This document shows positions 15,101-23,525 of a DNA stretch of 40,143 bases, piece by piece. Both the position numbers and the translations under genes were made by a program. The stretch lies in NCBI RefSeq assembly GCF_001723055.1, contig NZ_MDCR01000055.1:1-40143 (forward strand). The letters are read 5' to 3'. How positions within the stretch are numbered: the stretch's first letter is position 1; the number at the start of each line of letters is the position of its first letter. Below the pieces are notes generated by a model. It saw only the letters and a list, made by a program, of their open reading frames with translations. It made no database searches and was not told the origin of the DNA. This DNA comes from Streptomyces niveus (lineage in GTDB: Bacteria; Actinomycetota; Actinomycetes; Streptomycetales; Streptomycetaceae).

Positions 15101-17092
15101 TCACGGTCGGTGTTCTTCCGCGTCCTGCGTTGAGGCACCGGCCGGGTGGGCCGGATCGGTCACGTCGGCCGGTTCGGCTGCTTCGGTCGTGACGACCACC
15201 ACCTGGTCCTCGGTGCTCCATTCGCGTCTCTCGCTCTTGTGGGGGTTGAGGCGCACCCCGTGGCCGGGCGGCGTCGTACGCCGGTCGTGGCGACGGTAGC
15301 CGATGGCGCACTCGCCCCGGTCGCGTGCGGCGGCCACGACGGTCGCGAACGTGGTCGTGACGCCCGGCCGGACGTAGGTGCCCGCGGGGCGCAGGCAGAT
15401 CATGCTGCCGTCGGCCGAGAACAACTCGTCGAACACGGCGGCCAGATGGCGGTTCTGCGCGATCTGCGCCATGAGCAGTCCGGTCAGCTCACCGCTGACG
15501 ATGACGTCGGAGCCGGGGTTGACGGGTGCCAGGGGGCGGTTGCGGTCGTCGGTGAGTTCGCTGACCACGCGCAACTCCCGTCCTCCTGCGCGCTGTTCCA
15601 GCAGCCGCAGGGCCAGCAGGGTGACCAGCGTCCAGTCGTCGGGGCGGTCCGGGCCGTCGCCCGGATCGGGGCCGAGGACGACCAGCCCGTCGTACGGGGT
15701 GAGGTCGAGCCCGAGGAGGGTCTCGGGTCGCGACAGGGCGGCGGACCGGAACCGTACGGCCAGTCTGGTCCCGTGAGCCGCGTCCGGCTCCCGTTCCGGC
15801 TCGCGTGGGCCGGGGACGGACCGGTCCGTCATCACGTCCAGGGCGGAACCCGGCCGGGCCGTGTGCCGTAACTGATCCACCACCAGCGGCGCCCGTCTGT
15901 TCCAGCCGAGCATCAGCAGGCGCGCGGGCTCCTCCGGTGCCGGTCGGTCCGTGGTGATCGCGGACGGGTCGACGAGGTGGCGGCAGTCCGCCGGCCGGGG
16001 CGTGCCGTCGTCGCGGGCGACGACGATCAGCCGGCTCCCCGGTGCGACGACGGTGCCGGCGGGCGGATTGAGCAGCGTACGTCCCTGTGGGGTGAGCAGC
16101 CCGACGACGCAGGAGTCGGCGTGCCCGAGGAGCGCGGCGCCGAAGGGGCCTCCGTGGAAGGCGGTCGCGTCGGTGAGGTGGAACTCGTCGCCGGCGAAGT
16201 CGAGCAGGTCACGCAGGACGAGGGAGAGGCCGGGGCGGCCGACGCACTGCGCGACGAGCCGGGCCGTGACCGTGTCGGTCTCCAGGACCGTGCCGCGCGG
16301 GCCCGCGGCCAGCCGGGCGGGTGCGCGGTAGTGGTCGTCCCGGACCGCCGCCAGCACCGGCGGCCCGTCCGGTCCCTCGCCGACGACCGCCCGCAGGGCG
16401 AGCAGGATCCGCAGGACCTCGGCGTCGGCCCCCGGTCCCCCCGACGGCAGAACCAGCACGGTGCTCGCCGTTCGCGGGCTGACCAGCGCGAGGACGGCGG
16501 GGTCGCTCGCCGGACCGCTGCGGCAGATGAGGCGGGCCCGTGCGGCCGGGCCGACGTGGGCGGCCAGGGTCCGTTCCATCTCGGTCTTGTCCCGGTCGGC
16601 GAGCAGGACGACGGCCCGCGTGCTCCTTGGGGCGCCGGCGGCGATCAACTCCCCCACCACCGTGGTCACTTGGTCCGACCAGCCGAGTACGACGACATGG
16701 CCCTGCTCCAGGACCGTCGACCGCCCACGGCTCAGCTCGGCCATCCGCTCGGCCAGGCTGTTGGTGATCACCCCGACGAGGGTCGAGACGCACAGCAGGG
16801 CGACGAGGCCGAGGAGGGCCGACAGCACCATGCGCAGCGGTGTGCCGGTCATCGCTCCCAGGCGCAGCGTCTCGGCGCTCGTACGCCACGCCGCCGTCAA
16901 CCGGCCCGACACCGAGCGCGGCGAGCCGGGGTCCGTCCACACCAGCAGCGCGCTCACGGGGACGACGACGGCCAGGCAGGTGATCACCAGCCAGCCCATC
17001 AGGGTGCCGGTGCTGCGGGCCAGCGTACGGTCGAACCGATAACCCGCCCTGTCCCGCACCGAGACCGGCCGCCGCCCCTTGTCACGTACCAC
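15101..17092 (-). CDS. CASTOR/POLLUX-related ion channel with RCK-like domains
   Basis: The 663-residue protein has two strong membrane segments near the N-terminus (about residues 30-52 and 90-112) with a pore-like loop between them. A long cytoplasmic part follows, with two Rossmann-like modules opening with HVVVLGWSDQVTTVVGEL and, much later, RLLMLGWNRRAPLVVDQL. GW(N/S)-type openings are characteristic of the CASTOR/POLLUX/SYM8 channels, first known from legume nuclear calcium signalling and also present in actinobacteria. A TrkA-C-like segment lies between the modules (TPQGRTLLNPPAGTVVAPGS). The GTG start at 17092 has a purine-rich AAGGGGG site. It ends 30 bases from the convergent PucR gene. 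The transported ion and the physiological role in bacteria are unknown. Confidence 0.85.
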   Translation of the reverse strand: MVRDKGRRPVSVRDRAGYRFDRTLARSTGTLMGWLVITCLAVVVPVSALLVWTDPGSPRSVSGRLTAAWRTSAETLRLGAMTGTPLRMVLSALLGLVALLCVSTLVGVITNSLAERMAELSRGRSTVLEQGHVVVLGWSDQVTTVVGELIAAGAPRSTRAVVLLADRDKTEMERTLAAHVGPAARARLICRSGPASDPAVLALVSPRTASTVLVLPSGGPGADAEVLRILLALRAVVGEGPDGPPVLAAVRDDHYRAPARLAAGPRGTVLETDTVTARLVAQCVGRPGLSLVLRDLLDFAGDEFHLTDATAFHGGPFGAALLGHADSCVVGLLTPQGRTLLNPPAGTVVAPGSRLIVVARDDGTPRPADCRHLVDPSAITTDRPAPEEPARLLMLGWNRRAPLVVDQLRHTARPGSALDVMTDRSVPGPREPEREPDAAHGTRLAVRFRSAALSRPETLLGLDLTPYDGLVVLGPDPGDGPDRPDDWTLVTLLALRLLEQRAGGRELRVVSELTDDRNRPLAPVNPGSDVIVSGELTGLLMAQIAQNRHLAAVFDELFSADGSMICLRPAGTYVRPGVTTTFATVVAAARDRGECAIGYRRHDRRTTPPGHGVRLNPHKSERREWSTEDQVVVVTTEAAEPADVTDPAHPAGASTQDAEEHRP

Positions 17093-17175
17093 TCCCGCCC
17101 CCTTCCCCGCGCCTGTCGGCCGCTTTCGCACAGTGCTGGGTCCGGCGCCCGAACACGCCGCGTTCGGGCGCCGGT

Positions 17176-17985
17176 TCACCCTTTCGGGCAGGCGCTCACG
17201 GACTGGGAACGGGGCTGGTGTGCGCCGGGGGTGTGTCCGAAGCTCCGGCGGAACACATCGATGAACGCGCTGGCGGACGACCAGCCGCAGCGATGCGCGA
17301 CGGTGGTCACCGGGGAGTCCTCGGCGAGCAGCACCAGGGCCCGGTACAGGCGCAGTTGGGTGCGCCACTGCGGGAAGGTCATACCGAGGTCGGCCTTGAA
17401 GAGGCGGGACAGCGTGCGGTCGCTGGCGCCGACCTCTCTGCCCAGGGCGGAGAGGGTGCGGTTGTCGGCGGGGTTCGTGCGCAGGATCTCGCACACCGCC
17501 TTCAGCTGAGGGCTGCTCGGGGTGGGCAGGTGCACCGGCTGCTGCGGCGAGACACGCAACTGGTCGAGCAACACGGCCCGCAGCCGGGCGCGTTCGGGGC
17601 TGTCGTCGGGCGGGGCGTGCGTGTGGGCGTGCGTGTGGGCGTGCGTGTGGGCGTGCGTGTGGGCGAGGATCAGTTCACGGAGGAGAGGCCCGACGGTGAG
17701 CGACGCGGGCTCGGCCAGGTTGAGCGGGTTCTCACTCGCGGGCAGGCCGACCAGGTGCAGCGCGAGTTCGCCGTGGGCCTGATGGGCGTGCACGGTGCCC
17801 GCCGGTACCCAGATGGCGCGCGTCGCGGGTGCGATCCACAGGCCCGTACTCGTCGTCACGGCCAGCACGCCGCGCCCCGCGTAGACGATCTGGTGGTCGT
17901 CGTGACGGTGGGGGTCGATGGCGGCTCCGGGCGCGAGCCACTGGGTGCGGGTCGGCGCCACGGGCTCGTGGCGGATTTCCTTCAT
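17176..17985 (-). CDS. AraC-family regulator with cupin domain and a His-rich (HTHA)n tract
   Basis: The 269-residue protein has an N-terminal AraC cupin (PHRHDDHQIVYAGRG at about 25-39) and a C-terminal double helix-turn-helix (about 165-260; LSALGREVGASDRTLSRLF, then RCGWSSASAFIDVFRRSFG). Between them, residues 108-124 read AHTHAHTHAHTHAHTHA, eight alternating histidines encoded by a 12-bp tandem repeat. It is divergent from an Fsr-like efflux pump 54 bases away, a common regulator-pump pairing. The His tract could bind Ni, Zn or Cu, or be a neutral repeat expansion. The ATG at 17985 lacks a good ribosome binding site, so the transcript may be leaderless. Confidence 0.88.
   Translation of the reverse strand: MKEIRHEPVAPTRTQWLAPGAAIDPHRHDDHQIVYAGRGVLAVTTSTGLWIAPATRAIWVPAGTVHAHQAHGELALHLVGLPASENPLNLAEPASLTVGPLLRELILAHTHAHTHAHTHAHTHAPPDDSPERARLRAVLLDQLRVSPQQPVHLPTPSSPQLKAVCEILRTNPADNRTLSALGREVGASDRTLSRLFKADLGMTFPQWRTQLRLYRALVLLAEDSPVTTVAHRCGWSSASAFIDVFRRSFGHTPGAHQPRSQSVSACPKG
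17615..17665. repeat. 12-bp tandem repeat, 4.25 copies, coding a His-rich linker
   Basis: GCGTGCGTGTGG is repeated without error four times from 17615 to 17662, plus 3 more bases. The period is a multiple of three, so copy changes keep the araC-like gene in frame and only alter the number of His-Thr-His-Ala units. The lack of any synonymous difference between copies suggests recent expansion. Confidence 0.9.
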
Positions 17986-18039
17986 CTTCTGGCAGTTTAT
18001 CGGAAGCGCGACAGACGGCCCGGCGATGACGATGGCGAT

Positions 18040-19308
18040 GTGCCAAGGAACAGATCGATCACCCTGCTCGCGGTCGGCCATGCCTGCGTGGACGTCTACC
18101 AGGGCGCTGTCGCGTCGCTGGTGCCGTTCTTCGTCGCCGAACGCGCCTACAGCTACGCCGCCGTCTCCGGCATCGTGCTCGCCGCCTCGGTGCTGTCCTC
18201 GGTGGTGCAACCGGTGTTCGGCGTGCTCACCGATCGGTGGCCGATGCCCTGGCTGATGCCGGCGGGCACGATCGTCGGCGGGGCGGGAATCGCGCTGAGC
18301 GGTCTCAGTGGTTCGTACGCGCTGACGCTGGCGTTCGTGGCGGTGTCCGGGATCGGGGTCGCCGCTTACCATCCCGAGTCGGCCCGCGTCGCGCGGATCG
18401 CGAGCGAGGGCAGTCACAGCGCGATGGGCTGGTACTCGCTCGGCGGCACCCTGGGCTTCGCCACGGCGCCGCTCCTGGTCACCGCCGTCGTCGCCACCGG
18501 CGGTCTGCGTCTGTCGCCGCTGCTCGTGGTGCCCGCCCTCGCGGGCAGTGTGCTGTGCCTGCCTGTTCTGCGGGCGCTGCGGAAGACGGCGGGCGCCGGT
18601 TCCGGCAGGGCGGTCGCGACTGCCACCGACGACAAGGCCGCGTTCGTCAGGCTGTCGCTGGCCGTGATCTGCCGGTCGATCGTCTTCGTCGGGCTGAGCA
18701 CGTTCATCGCGCTCTACGTCCAGCAGCGGCCGGGGGGCAGCGAGGCGGCGGGGACCGCCGCGCTGTTCGTGCTCTACATCGGCGGCGCGGTGGGTTCCGT
18801 GGTGGGAGGTGCGCTGGCGGACCGCTGGGACCGGGTCACGGTCGCCCGCTGGTCGTACCTCGTCTCGGTCCCCGCCGTCGCGGGCATCGTGTTCGTACCC
18901 GGCCCGGCGATCTTCGTGTGCCTGGCGCTGACCTCCGCCGGTCTGTACATCCCCTTCTCCCTCCAGGTCACCCTCGGCCAGGACTATCTGCCGACGCGGG
19001 TCGGCACCGCCGGCGGGATCACCCTGGGGCTGACCGTCAGCATCGGCGGCCTGGCCAGCCCCGTCGTCGGCGCCGTCGCCGACGCGACGTCCCTGCGTAC
19101 GGCCCTGGCCCCGCTGATCCTGATGCCGCTGCTGAGCTGGCTGCTGTTCCGCACCCTGCCGGAACCCGGCACCCCGAAGGCGGCGAGGCCCACGGCGACG
19201 GCAACGGGTAAGACCGGGTCAGAGACCGGGGGCGCCCCATACGGGAAACCAGCGGGCGAGGTCCGACTCGATCCGCAGGTCGTCGCCGATGATCGCTCTG
19301 ACCTGTAG
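18040..19308 (+). CDS. MFS efflux transporter, fosmidomycin-resistance (Fsr)-like
   Basis: The 422-residue protein opens with SITLLAVGHACVDVYQG and has FGVLTDRWPMPWLMPAG in the first loop, typical of the Fsr branch of MFS exporters, with about 12 hydrophobic segments. A mid-protein ALADRWDRVTVARWS repeats the loop motif. It probably exports a small toxic compound under control of the divergent AraC-type regulator. The GTG start at 18040 lacks a clear ribosome binding site, but no other start fits the conserved N-terminus. The last 30 codons run antisense through the end of pspAB. This C-terminal tail (after EPGTPKAARP) is not membrane-like and may be extra to the family. Confidence 0.83.
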   Translation: MPRNRSITLLAVGHACVDVYQGAVASLVPFFVAERAYSYAAVSGIVLAASVLSSVVQPVFGVLTDRWPMPWLMPAGTIVGGAGIALSGLSGSYALTLAFVAVSGIGVAAYHPESARVARIASEGSHSAMGWYSLGGTLGFATAPLLVTAVVATGGLRLSPLLVVPALAGSVLCLPVLRALRKTAGAGSGRAVATATDDKAAFVRLSLAVICRSIVFVGLSTFIALYVQQRPGGSEAAGTAALFVLYIGGAVGSVVGGALADRWDRVTVARWSYLVSVPAVAGIVFVPGPAIFVCLALTSAGLYIPFSLQVTLGQDYLPTRVGTAGGITLGLTVSIGGLASPVVGAVADATSLRTALAPLILMPLLSWLLFRTLPEPGTPKAARPTATATGKTGSETGGAPYGKPAGEVRLDPQVVADDRSDL

Positions 19309-19803
19309 CTCCCGGGGATTGTCCCGCTTCTCGGCGGCGCCGGGCAGCGGTGCGAAGGGGTAGAAGCTGCCGCGCTTGTAGAGGTAGACCAGGGCGAGCG
19401 AGCGGTCCTGCTCGTCCCGGAAACTGATCAGTGAGCAGAGGAGCTGCGGGCCGAAGCCGCCGTCCTGGAGCAGGGTGTTGACCGCGTGCAGATCGTTGAC
19501 CAGCGTGGCCGTGTCGCCGGGCGCCTGGCGGGCGAGCAGCCAGGTGTAACCGTAACTGTCCTGGCTGAACTCCACGGGGTGGCTGTCCTCGCCGGTGTCG
19601 GCGTCGAGCAGCTCCTGTACGTCCCGTCTGATCCGGGCGAAGCCGCCGCCCTCGACGCCCGCGAAACACACCGAGCCGAGGCCGGTGGGTGTGTAACCGG
19701 CCCCGGCCTGGAGGGTGAGTGCGGCGGACGGGAGGGCGAAGAGCTGGTCGAGATCGGGTCGGACCGGTTTGCTCCGGCCCAGGATGGTGTCGAGAAGGCC
19801 CAC
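19219..19803 (-). CDS. pspAB: PspA-associated protein PspAB
   Basis: The 194-residue protein begins MGLLDTILGRSKPVRPDLDQLFALPSAA (cited by position, residues 1-28) and continues with a conserved soluble alpha/beta domain including SQDSYGYTWLL and YKRGSFYPFAP. This matches the PspAB family of actinobacteria. The family is named for its association with PspA-type envelope-stress proteins and is usually encoded beside htpX, as here (55 bases downstream of it). It has no signal peptide or membrane segment, so it is probably cytoplasmic. No pspA or pspAA gene is in the window. Its 3' end overlaps the convergent transporter gene by 90 bases. Confidence 0.85.
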   Translation of the reverse strand: MGLLDTILGRSKPVRPDLDQLFALPSAALTLQAGAGYTPTGLGSVCFAGVEGGGFARIRRDVQELLDADTGEDSHPVEFSQDSYGYTWLLARQAPGDTATLVNDLHAVNTLLQDGGFGPQLLCSLISFRDEQDRSLALVYLYKRGSFYPFAPLPGAAEKRDNPRELQVRAIIGDDLRIESDLARWFPVWGAPGL

Positions 19804-19858
19804 GGGACCAGCTCCTCACAGTGACGGGTGCACGGACGGGCGGGCATGTACGGGGCTC

Positions 19859-20761
19859 TTACGGGCGGGCCAGCTCGGCGGACAGCCGGCCCAGCTGGTC
19901 CAGCCGCTGCTCCAGGGTCGGGTGGGAGGAGAGCAGCCGCCCCAGGCTCTCGCCGGAGGAGAAGGCCGGTACGAAGAAGAAGGCGTTGTACGGCTCCGCC
20001 TTCCGCAGGTCCCTCGTCGGGATCCGTGCCATCTGGCTGTCCACCTTGGTCAGTGCCGACGCGAGTGCCGACGGCTTGCCGGTGAGCAGGGCCGCCGTAC
20101 GGTCGGCGGACAGCTCGCGGTAGCGCGAGAGCAGCCGCGTGAGCAGGAAGCCGACCGCGTACACCACGGCGCTGACCAGCGGAATCACCAGGATCGCGAT
20201 TCCGAGGGGGGAGTTGTTGGCGCTCCTCGACAGTCCGCTGTAGAGCGCGAAGCGGGTCAGCAGGCCCGCGAGCACGCCCAGGAACGACGCGATGGTCATC
20301 ACCGCGACGTCACGGTGCGCGACGTGCGACATCTCGTGGGCGAGGACGCCCTCCAGCTCTTCCGGTTCCAGTCTGCGCAGCAGTCCGGTGGTGGCGCAGA
20401 TCAGTGCGGTGCGTTCGCTGCGACCTGTGGCGAAGGCGTTCGGTATGTCGCTGTCCGCGATCGCCACCTTGGGTTTCTGCATGTCGGCCAGCGCGCAGAT
20501 ACGGTCCACGGCGCCGTGCAGCTCGGGTGCCTGCTCCGGGGTGACCTCGTGCGCGCCCATTCCGAAGGCAGCGATCTTGTCGCTGAACCAGAACTGCGCG
20601 ATGAAGAGCACCCCGACGAAGATCAGGATCACCGGCCAGAACTTGCCCAGTACGGCCAGCAGCACACCGACCAGGACCACGTACAGCAGGCCGATCAGGA
20701 ACATGGTCGTCACCATGCGGGTGGTCAGTCCGCGGTCCTTGGTGTAGCGGGTTCGTGTCAT
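19859..20761 (-). CDS. htpX: HtpX-family membrane zinc metalloprotease
   Basis: The 300-residue protein has two N-terminal membrane helices (about 19-39 and 43-59). The M48 zinc motif is HEMSH at 142-146 inside GVLAHEMSHVAHRD. Further hydrophobic segments follow, and the third ligand glutamate is in RELSADRTAALL. HtpX degrades damaged membrane proteins during envelope stress. The ATG at 20761 is preferred because GGAGG lies at proper spacing; a GTG directly before it is in frame. It is the first gene of an htpX-pspAB operon. Confidence 0.92.
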   Translation of the reverse strand: MTRTRYTKDRGLTTRMVTTMFLIGLLYVVLVGVLLAVLGKFWPVILIFVGVLFIAQFWFSDKIAAFGMGAHEVTPEQAPELHGAVDRICALADMQKPKVAIADSDIPNAFATGRSERTALICATTGLLRRLEPEELEGVLAHEMSHVAHRDVAVMTIASFLGVLAGLLTRFALYSGLSRSANNSPLGIAILVIPLVSAVVYAVGFLLTRLLSRYRELSADRTAALLTGKPSALASALTKVDSQMARIPTRDLRKAEPYNAFFFVPAFSSGESLGRLLSSHPTLEQRLDQLGRLSAELARP

Positions 20762-20886
20762 CACTCGCCTCCGTCAGCTCTCTACTCCTGCCATTTTCCT
20801 CCACATCTCGGCAAAACGGCGTAAATAGAATGTATGGGCCGCTCAGGGGCGGGGGGCCCGCTGCCGGGTGGCGGGCGCCGGGCGCT

Positions 20887-21052
20887 CTAGGGCCTGTCGT
20901 TTGGATCAGGCCGGATAAGTGAGCGGGGTCTGGTGCCGTGGATCGCAAGGCGGAGGAGGGAGGCATGGCGGAGCCATGCCGACCGACGACAACGCGGCGA
21001 GGCGCGGTGCCAGGGCACGAGAGCCCGGCAAGATCCAAACGACAGGCCCTAG
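20887..21052. mobile_element. MITE-like element with 21-bp perfect terminal inverted repeats
   Basis: CTAGGGCCTGTCGTTTGGAT(C) at 20887-20907 is repeated exactly in inverse orientation at 21032-21052. The enclosed 166 bp has no gene. CTAG at both outer ends may be a target-site duplication or part of the repeat. Inside, GGCATGGC (20962-20969) and GCCATGCC (20973-20980) form a perfect 8-bp hairpin. The size, terminal repeats and lack of a transposase fit a miniature element moved in trans. I recall similar short elements in other Streptomyces genomes but cannot verify that here. It lies between htpX and the nitrobindin gene; its right end is 41 bases before the nitrobindin start, so it may affect that promoter. 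Confidence 0.8.
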
Positions 21053-21093
21053 GCTGCCAGCCTGCACCGGCCTCGATCCCAGGAGCGCGAACC

Positions 21094-21636
21094 GTGTTCG
21101 ATCTCGTACCAGAGCGTCCGTTCCCCGATGCCCACCGACCGGACGAGGCACCCGCACCGCACCCCCTGCTCACGCCCGTGCTCGGCCTCCTGGGCACGTG
21201 GCACGGCCGGGGGCGGGGCGGATATCCCACGCTCGACGGGGACTTCACCTACGCGCAGGAGATCACCTTCAGCCATGACGGCCGGCCCTTCCTGCGGTAC
21301 GAGACCCGGGCCTGGCTGCTCGACGCCGACGACGCGCCGCTGCGCCCGTCGGCGCGGGAGAGCGGCTGGTGGCGGCTTCAGCCCGAGGGCCGGGTGGAGG
21401 CCCTGATCACGCAGCCCACAGGGATCGCGGAGATCGCGGTGGGCCGGGCCGCCGACAACTCGATCGACCTCGCCACCACCGAGGTGGCCCGCACTCCCAC
21501 GGCGAAGGAGGTCGACGCCACGCGCCGCCTCTACACGCTGAGCGACGACGGCGCGCTCACGTTCGTCCACGAGCTGGCGGCGGTGGGCCGGCCGCTCCAG
21601 CACCACCTCTCGGCCGAGCTACGGCGCGGCAATTAG
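21094..21636 (+). CDS. Nitrobindin (FABP-like heme-binding protein)
   Basis: The 180-residue protein has the nitrobindin signature [14 protein letters not shown] at about 33-46, a 10-stranded beta-barrel pattern, and a C-terminal HHLSAELRR (His170/171) where the heme-ligating histidine of the family lies. Nitrobindins bind ferric heme and react with nitric oxide or peroxynitrite in the cytoplasm. GTG at 21094 is chosen because AGGAGC precedes it with 8-base spacing. A longer in-frame start would lie inside the MITE-like element and add low-quality sequence. It is single, with its own terminator. Confidence 0.87.
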   Translation: MFDLVPERPFPDAHRPDEAPAPHPLLTPVLGLLGTWHGRGRGGYPTLDGDFTYAQEITFSHDGRPFLRYETRAWLLDADDAPLRPSARESGWWRLQPEGRVEALITQPTGIAEIAVGRAADNSIDLATTEVARTPTAKEVDATRRLYTLSDDGALTFVHELAAVGRPLQHHLSAELRRGN

Positions 21637-21659
21637 CGGCGAACACAGCGGGACCAGGG

Positions 21660-21689
21660 CCGGACCCGGGCGGGACCGCCCCGGTCCGG
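21660..21689 (+). terminator. Hairpin terminator after the nitrobindin gene
   Basis: CCGGACC-C-GGGCGG (21660-21673) pairs with CCGCCC-C-GGTCCGG (21676-21689), with one C-C mismatch and a tight apex. CTTTCGCTTTCC follows. It lies 24 bases after the stop codon. Confidence 0.6.
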
Positions 21690-21853
21690 CTTTCGCTTTC
21701 CAGACCGCGCCGTTTCATGCGCCGCCCGGCGAAATGCCCCCGTTCGTGTGCAGCACACCGGATCTCCGTACCACGGCCCCCGTGCCCGCCGGATAGTGAA
21801 ACAGCCGCCGGGGCACGGGCTCCGGCCGGAAGACGGAGAGAAAGGTGAGCGCC

Positions 21854-22390
21854 ATGCGTACCGTTGAGGCGACCGACCGGGTCGAACTCGTCTTCTCCCT
21901 GCTCGACGCCGACGGGAACGGCACCCTGGAGGCGGAGGACTTCGAGCTGCTGGCGAGACGGGTGTCCGCGGTGGCGCCCGAGTCCGACGACGCGGCGAAG
22001 AGCGCGCTGCTCCACTCCTGTCGCCGCTACTGGCAGACCCTGGTCACCGAGTTGGACACCCATGGGAACGGGCAGGTCAGCCGAGAAGAGTTCACCGCCT
22101 GCGTGCTGTCCCCGGAGCGGTTCGAGGCCACGATCGACGAGTTCGCCGTCACGCTCGCCGCGCTCGGCGCCCCGGCGGGCGACGGCCTGGTCACGAGGCC
22201 CCTGTTCATGACCCTGATGATCGCCATCGGCTTCGAACGGTCGCGTATCGACGCCCTGTTCGACGCCTTCGACCCCGACGACAGCGACCGGATCCCGGAG
22301 GCGATCTGGGCGGAGGGAATCAGGGACTACTACCGCCCCGAGAAGGCGGGCATCCCCGGCGACCAGCTGACCGGCGGCGCGAGGCCATGA
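21854..22390 (+). CDS. EF-hand calcium-binding protein
   Basis: The 178-residue protein resembles calerythrin/CabD-type actinobacterial EF-hand proteins, with space for four hands. Loop 1 is D18-A-D-G-N-G-T-L-E-A-E-D29 and loop 2 is D68-T-H-G-N-G-Q-V-S-R-E-E79, both complete. The segment near 108-120 is degenerate. The loop from D140 (DPDDSDRIPEAI) has good early ligands, but isoleucine replaces the acidic residue at position 12. It would act as a cytoplasmic calcium buffer or sensor. ATG 21854 and GTG 21845 are both usable starts; AAAGG favours the ATG, GGAG the GTG. Confidence 0.88.
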   Translation: MRTVEATDRVELVFSLLDADGNGTLEAEDFELLARRVSAVAPESDDAAKSALLHSCRRYWQTLVTELDTHGNGQVSREEFTACVLSPERFEATIDEFAVTLAALGAPAGDGLVTRPLFMTLMIAIGFERSRIDALFDAFDPDDSDRIPEAIWAEGIRDYYRPEKAGIPGDQLTGGARP

Positions 22391-22448
22391 CGAGGCGAAG
22401 GGCGTACGCGGGCGGGACTCCCTCGCCGGACACCACGCCTGCCGGGTC

Positions 22449-23300
22449 TCACAGCAGGAGCGCGCCCGCGACAGCCCCGGCCACGCCGAGCAGCACACAC
22501 AGGGCGACGAAGGCGATGTCCCGGACGCCGGAACCGCGGCCGTCGGCGGGATCCAGCGTGAAGGCATCGAGGTTGCCGGCCCGGTAGTGGACGGTGACGT
22601 CCGCGCCGTACCTGGTGTTCGGATCCTTCGGGTCGGCGCGGAGACGGCCGACGGCGGGCGTTCCCTCGCCGGTGTGGAAGGTGACGAACGCGGCGCGGCT
22701 GGTCCAGACGGACTCGCCGTCGTCGTGGACGGATGTGAGGATCGCCGCGACACGGCCCGGCACCGTGACGATCGGCCGGGCCGCGTCGCGGGGCGTCAGG
22801 CGGATCTCGTCGCGCAGGACGAACGACATGACGACGGCCAACGGTACGCCCGCGCCGAGCAGCGCCCACGGGTAGCCCTGGAGGACCGCGGTGTCGGCGA
22901 CCAGACCGCAGTAGAGCAGGAAGACCATGAAGTGCGGCCAGGCCAGACCGTGTTGACCGCTCTCGAGGTCGTAGGCGATCTCGAAACGCTCGGGACGGCC
23001 GGGCGGGTGGACCACGGCGATCTCGCGGCCCACCCACACCGCGCGCAGCTCGAATCCGGACTCGCTCATGTGCGGCAGGACGTGCTCCTGCCCGGTGCCG
23101 GGGTCCGGGAAGGCGACCGCCATGGGTATCCCGGGTATGTCCGGGCCACCGTGCTCGGGGACCCGCACCTCGGCTATCCGGCCCGGCACCCGCACCGCCC
23201 GCTGTGCCCGGGTGACTCCGGCGAGCGAGCGCCCGTATCCGATCAGCGCCAGTACGCCGCACCCCGCGCACCACAACAGCAGCACAACGTGCCAGTCCAT
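22449..23300 (-). CDS. DUF3592-like membrane protein
   Basis: The 283-residue protein has one N-terminal hydrophobic helix, a soluble beta-rich segment (IAEVRVPEHGG to ERFEIAYD), two central helices (about 120-160), a second similar soluble segment (VTVPGRVAAILTSV to RYGADVTVHYRAGN), and a C-terminal helix. The duplicated GRV/GRI-beta-segment-helix pattern and the ending VxYxPxNP-like VHYRAGNLDAF resemble DUF3592. Function is unknown in the family. The ATG at 23300 has only a weak purine-rich site. It is convergent with the EF-hand gene. Confidence 0.72.
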   Translation of the reverse strand: MDWHVVLLLWCAGCGVLALIGYGRSLAGVTRAQRAVRVPGRIAEVRVPEHGGPDIPGIPMAVAFPDPGTGQEHVLPHMSESGFELRAVWVGREIAVVHPPGRPERFEIAYDLESGQHGLAWPHFMVFLLYCGLVADTAVLQGYPWALLGAGVPLAVVMSFVLRDEIRLTPRDAARPIVTVPGRVAAILTSVHDDGESVWTSRAAFVTFHTGEGTPAVGRLRADPKDPNTRYGADVTVHYRAGNLDAFTLDPADGRGSGVRDIAFVALCVLLGVAGAVAGALLL

Positions 23301-23357
23301 GTCCGACCCCCGTGTCGTCCTGCGCCGCGAATGGTCATCATGCCGCAGCGGACAGGC

Positions 23358-23387
23358 GACCGGCAGGGCTCCGGGCGCCTGCCGGTC
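23358..23387. repeat. Perfect 10-bp inverted repeat in a divergent promoter region
   Basis: GACCGGCAGG (23358-23367) and CCTGCCGGTC (23378-23387) flank a 10-base loop. It lies between the divergent DUF3592-like and luciferase-like genes, so it is not at a gene end where a terminator is expected. It could be an operator or a leader hairpin. Confidence 0.45.
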
Positions 23388-23525
23388 CCCGGTGGGCCCG
23401 GCCGGATTCAACGCGGGCACCGAAGGGTAGAAATGGGGTGTTTTGTGAGTTCAGCCAGTTGAGCCCAGCCCGTGAGTCCAAGCCCTGTGGCGGAGCCCCG
23501 CGCGAGGCAGGGAGGTGTCAGTGAC

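Noticed and set aside
15977..17509. Long open frame on the plus strand opposite the CASTOR/POLLUX-like gene
   Set aside because: It is antisense to a clearly recognisable membrane/RCK protein and its translation is Arg/Gln/Gly/Asp-rich without motifs, as expected for the shadow of a high-GC gene.
17615..17665. CRISPR-like repeats
   Set aside because: The 12-bp units are directly adjacent, without spacers, and lie inside a coding region.
20938..21093. Longer N-terminus for the nitrobindin gene
   Set aside because: The extension lies within the MITE-like element and lacks a ribosome binding site; GTG 21094 has a good one and fits the family length.
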